DNA from: Palsa-504 sp963744005 | Lineage (GTDB): Bacteria > Actinomycetota > Actinomycetes > Streptosporangiales > Streptosporangiaceae | Reading direction: 5' to 3' | Assembly: GCA_963744005.1 (NCBI GenBank) | Contig: CAVURU010000003.1 | Span: forward strand, 558,001 to 622,000 | DNA length: 64,000 nt | Shown here: positions 60,174 through 64,000 of the stretch, in pieces | Position numbering within the stretch: the first letter of the stretch is position 1 | How the letters are laid out: the number at the start of each line of letters is the position of its first letter | The notes under the pieces: generated by a model | The model's database searches: none | Told to the model about the DNA's origin: nothing | Seen by the model: the letters and a program-made list of their open reading frames with translations, nothing else | Translations under genes and position numbers: made by a program

Positions 60174-61420
60174 ACGGGCCCGGGCCGGGCCGGGCCGGCA
60201 TCGAGAGGGTCTTCCGCGAGGAGTACGGCCGGGCCGTGGCCGTACTGACCCGGGTCTTCGGCGACATCGACACCGCGGAGGACGCGGTGCAGGACGCGTT
60301 CGCCGAGGCGGCCCGGCGCTGGCCCGAGGCCGGGCTGCCGCCCAGCCCGGCCGGGTGGATCATCACCACCGCCCGCCACCGGGCCATCGACCGGCTGCGG
60401 CGCGAGGCGGCCCGGGAGGACAAGCACGCCCAGGCCGTGCTGCTCAGTGCCCAGAACGAGCCGGCTGCCCAGAATGAACCGGCGGAGGAGGGCCCTGTGC
60501 GCGATGACCGGCTCCGGCTCATGTTCACCTGCTGCCACCCGGCCCTGGGCCGGGCCGCCCAGGTCGCGCTCACCCTGCGGCTGCTGGGCGGGCTGACCAC
60601 GAGCGAGATCGCCCGGGCGTTCCTGGTCCCGGAGCCGACCATGGCCCAGCGGCTGGTCCGGGCCAAGGGCAAGATCAAGGCGGCGGGCATCCCCTACCGC
60701 GTCCCGGCCGCGGCGGACCTGCCCGCGCGGCTGGCCGCGGTGCTGGCCGTGCTCTACCTGATCTTCAACGAGGGCTACACGGCGAGCTCCGGTAGCCACC
60801 TGGGCCGGGCCGACCTGTGCGCCGAGGCGATCAGGCTGGGCCGGCTGCTGGCCGGGCTCATGCCCGACGAGCCCGAGGTGACCGGCCTGCTGGCCCTGAT
60901 GCTGCTCACCGAGTCCCGCCGCCCGGCGCGGACCGGCCCGGACGGCGCGCTGGTCCTGCTGGCCGACCAGGACCGGTCCCGGTGGGACCGGTCACTGGTG
61001 GCCGAGGGGCAGGACCTGGTCCGCCGCTGCCTGCGGCGCGGCCAGCCCGGGCCGTACCAGATCCAGGCGGCCATCAGCGCGGTGCACAGCGACGCGCCGG
61101 TCGCGGCGGCCACCGACTGGAACCAGGTGCTGGCCCTGTACGACCAGCTGATGGCCATCGCGCCGGGCCCGGTAGTGGCGCTCAACCGGGCCGTCGCGGT
61201 CGCCGAGGTCGCCGGACCAGCGGCCGGCCTGGCCGCCGTCGACCGCCTGGATCTGGAGCGCTACTACCTGTTCCACGCCATCCGGGCCGACCTGCTGCGC
61301 CGCCTCGGCCGGCCGGACGAGGCCGACGCGGCCTACCAGGCCGCGCTCGGCCGCACCGAGAACGCCGCCGAACGCGACTTCCTGACCCGCGCCCGGGCCC
61401 GGCTGCGGCCGTCCGGCTGA
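60170..61420 (+). CDS. ECF-like RNA polymerase sigma factor (SigJ/ECF41-related, DUF6596 type)
   Basis: About 416 aa. Region 2 reads IERVFREEYGRAVAVLTRVF then DTAEDAVQDAFAEAARRW and AGWIITTARHRAIDRLRREA, and region 4 GLTTSEIARAFLVPEPTMAQRLVRAKGKI. A helical extension of about 230 residues follows (YLIFNEGYTAS, LDLERYYLFHAIRADLLRRL), typical of these large ECF-like sigmas. The frame is open only to the CTG at 60170, which overlaps the YCII stop and has GAAGAGG seven bases before it; the first GTG (60236) would cut region 2. So CTG is the probable start. Confidence in the family is high, in the start moderate. Confidence 0.85.
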   Translation: MNGPGPGRAGIERVFREEYGRAVAVLTRVFGDIDTAEDAVQDAFAEAARRWPEAGLPPSPAGWIITTARHRAIDRLRREAAREDKHAQAVLLSAQNEPAAQNEPAEEGPVRDDRLRLMFTCCHPALGRAAQVALTLRLLGGLTTSEIARAFLVPEPTMAQRLVRAKGKIKAAGIPYRVPAAADLPARLAAVLAVLYLIFNEGYTASSGSHLGRADLCAEAIRLGRLLAGLMPDEPEVTGLLALMLLTESRRPARTGPDGALVLLADQDRSRWDRSLVAEGQDLVRRCLRRGQPGPYQIQAAISAVHSDAPVAAATDWNQVLALYDQLMAIAPGPVVALNRAVAVAEVAGPAAGLAAVDRLDLERYYLFHAIRADLLRRLGRPDEADAAYQAALGRTENAAERDFLTRARARLRPSG

Positions 61421-61426
61421 GCGGTC

Positions 61427-63781
61427 CTAGCGGTCGAGCAGGCCGAGCTCGCGGGCGCGGGCGACGGCCTGCTCGCGCCCGGCGGTGCCGAGCTTGCGGT
61501 AGACCGACGCCGCGCGGGACCGGACGGTGCCCGTCGGAAGCGACAGCTCGGCACCGATCTGCGGCCAGGTCAGGCGGCCGGACAACAGCGGGAGGAGGCG
61601 CAGCTCGGCGGCGGTCAGGGCCGACGGCCCGGCCGGGCCGGCCGGCTGCTCGGCCACCATGGCCCGCAGCTCCCGGGCGTCGGCGGCCAGCACCCCCAGC
61701 CCGGGGTGACGCCCGAGCAGCTCCTCGGCCTCCCGCATCAGGGTCGCGGCCCCGGGCGCGTCGTCCAGCTCGAGGTAGCAGCGGATGAGCTCGATGCGGA
61801 CCTGGACGGCCAGGACGGGCGCCGCGTCGCCCAGCAGGTGCCGCCGCCGCTGGGCGCCGACCAGGGCCCGCCGCGCGCCGTCGGAATCGAGCCGGTGCAA
61901 GGCCATCCGGGCCTGCAGGGCGAACACCAGCGCCGCGGCGTCGCTATCCTCGATCCCGGCTTCCCGCAGCACCACCCCGGCCCGGTCGGCCAGGGCCTGC
62001 CCCTCGCCCCAGTCGTTGCGGGCCAGCAGCAGCAGCGACCGCTCGCTCAGCGCCATGGCCAGCACGGCCTGGGCCCCGGCGTCGGCCGCGGCCGCGGCGG
62101 CCTGCTCCAGGTACGGCTCGGCGGTCCCGGGCTCACCGCCCGCGACGCGGGCCAGCCCCTGCAGGAGAACCGCGGCCGGGGCGCTGATTCCCCGGGCGGC
62201 GAGCTGCCGCGCGGCCTCGTCGGCGTCGGTGCGCATCGGCCCGACCCCGTGCCGGCACAAGCTGGCCCGCAGCACGCCGGCCCAGGCCCGGGCGGCGTCC
62301 TGGCTGGGAGCGTCCTGGCTGGCCCCGTCCTGGCTGGCCCCGTCCTGGCTGGCCCCGTCCTGGCTGGCGAGCGCCTGGTCGGCCAGGACCGCCCGCCGTT
62401 CGGCGTCGGCCGCCTGGCCCGTTTCCAGGGCCAGGAAGGCGGCCCAGACGGACAGCACCGGATGCCCTTTCATCGCGCCCCGGTCTTCCAGCCACCGGTG
62501 CCAGCGCGGCAGCGTGGTGAGCCGGTCCTCGCGCTGGCCGGGCACCGAGAGCTCGGCCACCAGCCGGGCTGCCTCGTCGATGTCCCCGGCGGCCATGGCG
62601 TACTCCACTGCCTCCTCGGGCAGGCCGCTGCCGGCGCACCAGGCGGATGCGCGGCGGCGCAGGACGGGGGCGGCGCCGGGCTCGGCCCGGTGCAGCTCGG
62701 CGAGCAGCACGTCCCGCAGGACCGGGTGGTAGCGGTACCACCGGCCCAGCCGGTCCTGCGGGATGACCAGCAGGTTCGAGCCGGCCAGGGCGGCCAGCGC
62801 GGCGCTCCCACCGCCGCGGCCGAGCACGGCCTCGCACAGCGGCCCGCACAGCCGGTCCAGCACCGCCGTCCGGGTCAGGAAGTCGCGCTCCGCGGCGGGG
62901 ATCCGGGACAGGTACTCCCGGGCCACGTCCTCCGGCTCCAGCCTCGGCCGGGTCCTGGCCGCCCCGGGCTCGGCGGCAGCGCCCGGCCCGGCCCGGCCCG
63001 GCCCAGCGGGGACCGGGCCGCCGGCCCGGACGGCCAGCGCGGCCAGGTACAGGCTGGCGGGCCGTCCCGCGCTCCGCCGGTACAGCTCGGCCAGCTCGCC
63101 GGCGGCGGGCCCGGCGGGCCCGGCGGCGGCGCGCAGCAGCTCGCCGGCCTCCTGGCTGGTCAGGGACAGGTCGCCGGGGCCGATGACAAGCAGCCGGCCC
63201 TCGGCCCGCAGCCGCGCCGCCGGCAGCGGGGGCGTGCCCCGCCCGGCGAGAACCAGCCGGGATTCCTTGGGCACATGGTCGGCCAGGGCGGCCACCGCGG
63301 CCCGGCACTCCAGGTCACGCAGCAGGTGCACGTCGTCCAGCACGAGCAGCACGGGGGGGCTCATCGAGGCCAGCGCGGACCCCAGGCGCGGCACGGCCGC
63401 GGCGAGCACCGAGCTGGCCGGCGAGGCCAGCGCGCCGAACACCCTCCCGCCCACCGGCTCGATGGCGTCGAGCGCCTTGGCGATGCAGGTCAGCAGCAGC
63501 TTCGGGTCGTTGTCCCGCTCGTCCAGGGAGACCCACGCGACGGACTTGGCCTTGCCCTCGGTCCACTGGGCCAGCAGCGTGGTCTTGCCGTACCCGCCCG
63601 GGGCCTGCACGCTGACGATCGGGCCGGGAGCGGCCAGCTCCAGCTTGTCCAGCAGCGCGGTCCGGCGGATGATCCCGGGCCGCGCGACGGGACGCCGCAG
63701 CTTGGACCAGATCAGGTCGAACATCGGTTTGCCGCCGCCGTGCGGCAGCCCTGACCGTCCGTGCTCCTGTGTGCCGACCAT
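61427..63781 (-). CDS. LuxR-family ATPase transcriptional regulator (MalT/LAL-like)
   Basis: This 784-aa regulator has a P-loop (VSVQAPGGYGKTTLLAQW, near residue 55-70), a Walker B-like VLLVLDDVHLLRD, a long region of helical repeats, and a C-terminal LuxR HTH (LTAAELRLLPLLSGRLTWPQ then SLPTGTVRSRAASVYRKL). It belongs to the STAND-type MalT group: ATP and an inducer cause oligomers that activate genes. A repeat-coded SQDGA stretch lies in the helical region. It runs against the sigma-factor gene, so the two 3' ends meet. ATG 63781 or 63724 may be the start. The inducer is unknown. Confidence 0.85.
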   Translation of the reverse strand: MVGTQEHGRSGLPHGGGKPMFDLIWSKLRRPVARPGIIRRTALLDKLELAAPGPIVSVQAPGGYGKTTLLAQWTEGKAKSVAWVSLDERDNDPKLLLTCIAKALDAIEPVGGRVFGALASPASSVLAAAVPRLGSALASMSPPVLLVLDDVHLLRDLECRAAVAALADHVPKESRLVLAGRGTPPLPAARLRAEGRLLVIGPGDLSLTSQEAGELLRAAAGPAGPAAGELAELYRRSAGRPASLYLAALAVRAGGPVPAGPGRAGPGAAAEPGAARTRPRLEPEDVAREYLSRIPAAERDFLTRTAVLDRLCGPLCEAVLGRGGGSAALAALAGSNLLVIPQDRLGRWYRYHPVLRDVLLAELHRAEPGAAPVLRRRASAWCAGSGLPEEAVEYAMAAGDIDEAARLVAELSVPGQREDRLTTLPRWHRWLEDRGAMKGHPVLSVWAAFLALETGQAADAERRAVLADQALASQDGASQDGASQDGASQDAPSQDAARAWAGVLRASLCRHGVGPMRTDADEAARQLAARGISAPAAVLLQGLARVAGGEPGTAEPYLEQAAAAAADAGAQAVLAMALSERSLLLLARNDWGEGQALADRAGVVLREAGIEDSDAAALVFALQARMALHRLDSDGARRALVGAQRRRHLLGDAAPVLAVQVRIELIRCYLELDDAPGAATLMREAEELLGRHPGLGVLAADARELRAMVAEQPAGPAGPSALTAAELRLLPLLSGRLTWPQIGAELSLPTGTVRSRAASVYRKLGTAGREQAVARARELGLLDR
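62297..62371. repeat. five tandem 15-bp repeats in the LuxR-family regulator gene
   Basis: Unit GTCCTGGCTGGCCCC, with three exact copies at 62312, 62327 and 62342 and variants at 62297 and 62357. It encodes repeated SQDGA/SQDAP on the minus strand. The length is a multiple of three, so number can vary without breaking the frame. Confidence 0.85.
62982..63003. repeat. pentanucleotide (CCCGG) run in the same gene
   Basis: CCCGG occurs about four and a half times in a row. In coding sense it makes a Gly/Pro/Ala/Arg-rich linker (GPGRAGPGAAAE). Slippage here would break the frame, unlike the 15-bp repeat. Confidence 0.6.
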
Positions 63782-63884
63782 GACCCGGACAGTCCCTGCC
63801 CTCCTAGCGGCCTGCTATCTCATGCTGGTCTGAACACCAGGCTAGGTCAAGCTCGGCCGCCAGCGGCACTGGCGTCCCGCGCGG

Positions 63885-64000
63885 TCACGGGAGCATGTCG
63901 ACGGTCAGGCAGGCCTCGGTGGTGGGGATGCCCTGATCGGCGGCGCGGCGGTCGGCCATGGCCAGCAGGCGCCTGATGCGGCCCGCGATGGCGTCCTTGG
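63885..64000 (-). CDS. whiA: WhiA sporulation/cell-division regulator, C-terminal end only
   Basis: The last 37 codons, read from the window edge, give KDAIAGRIRRLLAMADRRAA, then DQGIPTTEACLTVDMLP and stop. This is the end of WhiA's C-terminal helix-turn-helix domain. WhiA regulates sporulation septation and is broadly present in Gram-positives. It is on the same strand as gap, with three genes between. It is too short to be reported as an ORF alone, but the end is distinctive. Confidence 0.85.
   Translation of the reverse strand, partial: KDAIAGRIRRLLAMADRRAADQGIPTTEACLTVDMLP

Overview
This 64 kb window is very GC-rich chromosomal DNA with strong codon-position bias, short or overlapping intergenic gaps and frequent GTG/TTG starts. 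Gene content points to an actinomycete of the class Actinomycetes: a WhiB-family protein, RbpA, WhiA, OpcA, acVLRF1, SufR-led suf genes, and gap-pgk-tpiA-secG-rbpA. I cannot name the genus from sequence alone. No rRNA, tRNA, CRISPR array, IS element or prophage was seen.

Layout. 1-9 kb: the start of a substrate-binding lipoprotein (cut by the window edge), a small lipoprotein, a sulfotransferase, a TetR regulator divergent from an ABC exporter pair (the second gene carries three apparent 1-nt indels), a third ABC exporter and a small HTH protein. 9-12.6 kb: an ABC-F ATPase next to an acVLRF1 peptidyl-tRNA hydrolase (translation stress), then an SseB-like protein. 12.6-19.3 kb: a compact Fe-S assembly operon, sufR-sufB-sufD-Rieske-sufC-sufS-sufU-sufT, with a SufR-type operator at the start of sufR. 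19.3-28.7 kb: a ValRS, a membrane-anchored metallophosphoesterase, a cysteine-less DksA-like protein, a YraQ/ArsP-type permease, an ABC-2 transporter behind a 32-bp perfect palindrome, an EamA transporter and heme A synthase (ctaA).

28.7-35.3 kb: the pentose-phosphate block tkt-tal-zwf-opcA-pgl (tal and pgl each read with a 1-nt frameshift). 35.2-41.5 kb: a GT-C-like membrane protein, an MscS channel, a 747-aa protein with a long Tyr/Gly-rich prion-like tail, a WhiB protein and a 45-aa Cys-rich protein. 41.6-45.2 kb: sulfate assimilation (sir, small zinc ribbon, cysH, sirohydrochlorin chelatase) headed by a 28-codon leader peptide of the RRHVD...C type, likely a cysteine-sensing attenuator. 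45.4-53.5 kb: glgX, a RibD-like reductase, an ABC-2 exporter with its own NarL-type two-component system, and glutamate decarboxylase. 53.5-64 kb: a pseudogene scrap, then SDR, phosphotransferase, rbpA, secG, tpiA, pgk and gap on the minus strand; a three-gene insertion (YCII protein, ECF-like sigma factor, LuxR-family ATPase regulator) separates gap from whiA, whose 3' end closes the window.

Themes: sulfur and Fe-S metabolism recurs (suf operon, sir/cysH/chelatase, a sulfotransferase, possibly the substrate-binding protein at the edge), and the pentose-phosphate and glycolytic blocks supply NADPH and triose flux. The best candidates for something little described are the prion-like Tyr/Gly protein divergent from whiB, the leader-peptide sulfur operon with its coupled zinc-ribbon proteins, and the acVLRF1/ABC-F pair. 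Five isolated indels in otherwise well-conserved genes suggest residual assembly errors rather than real inactivation.
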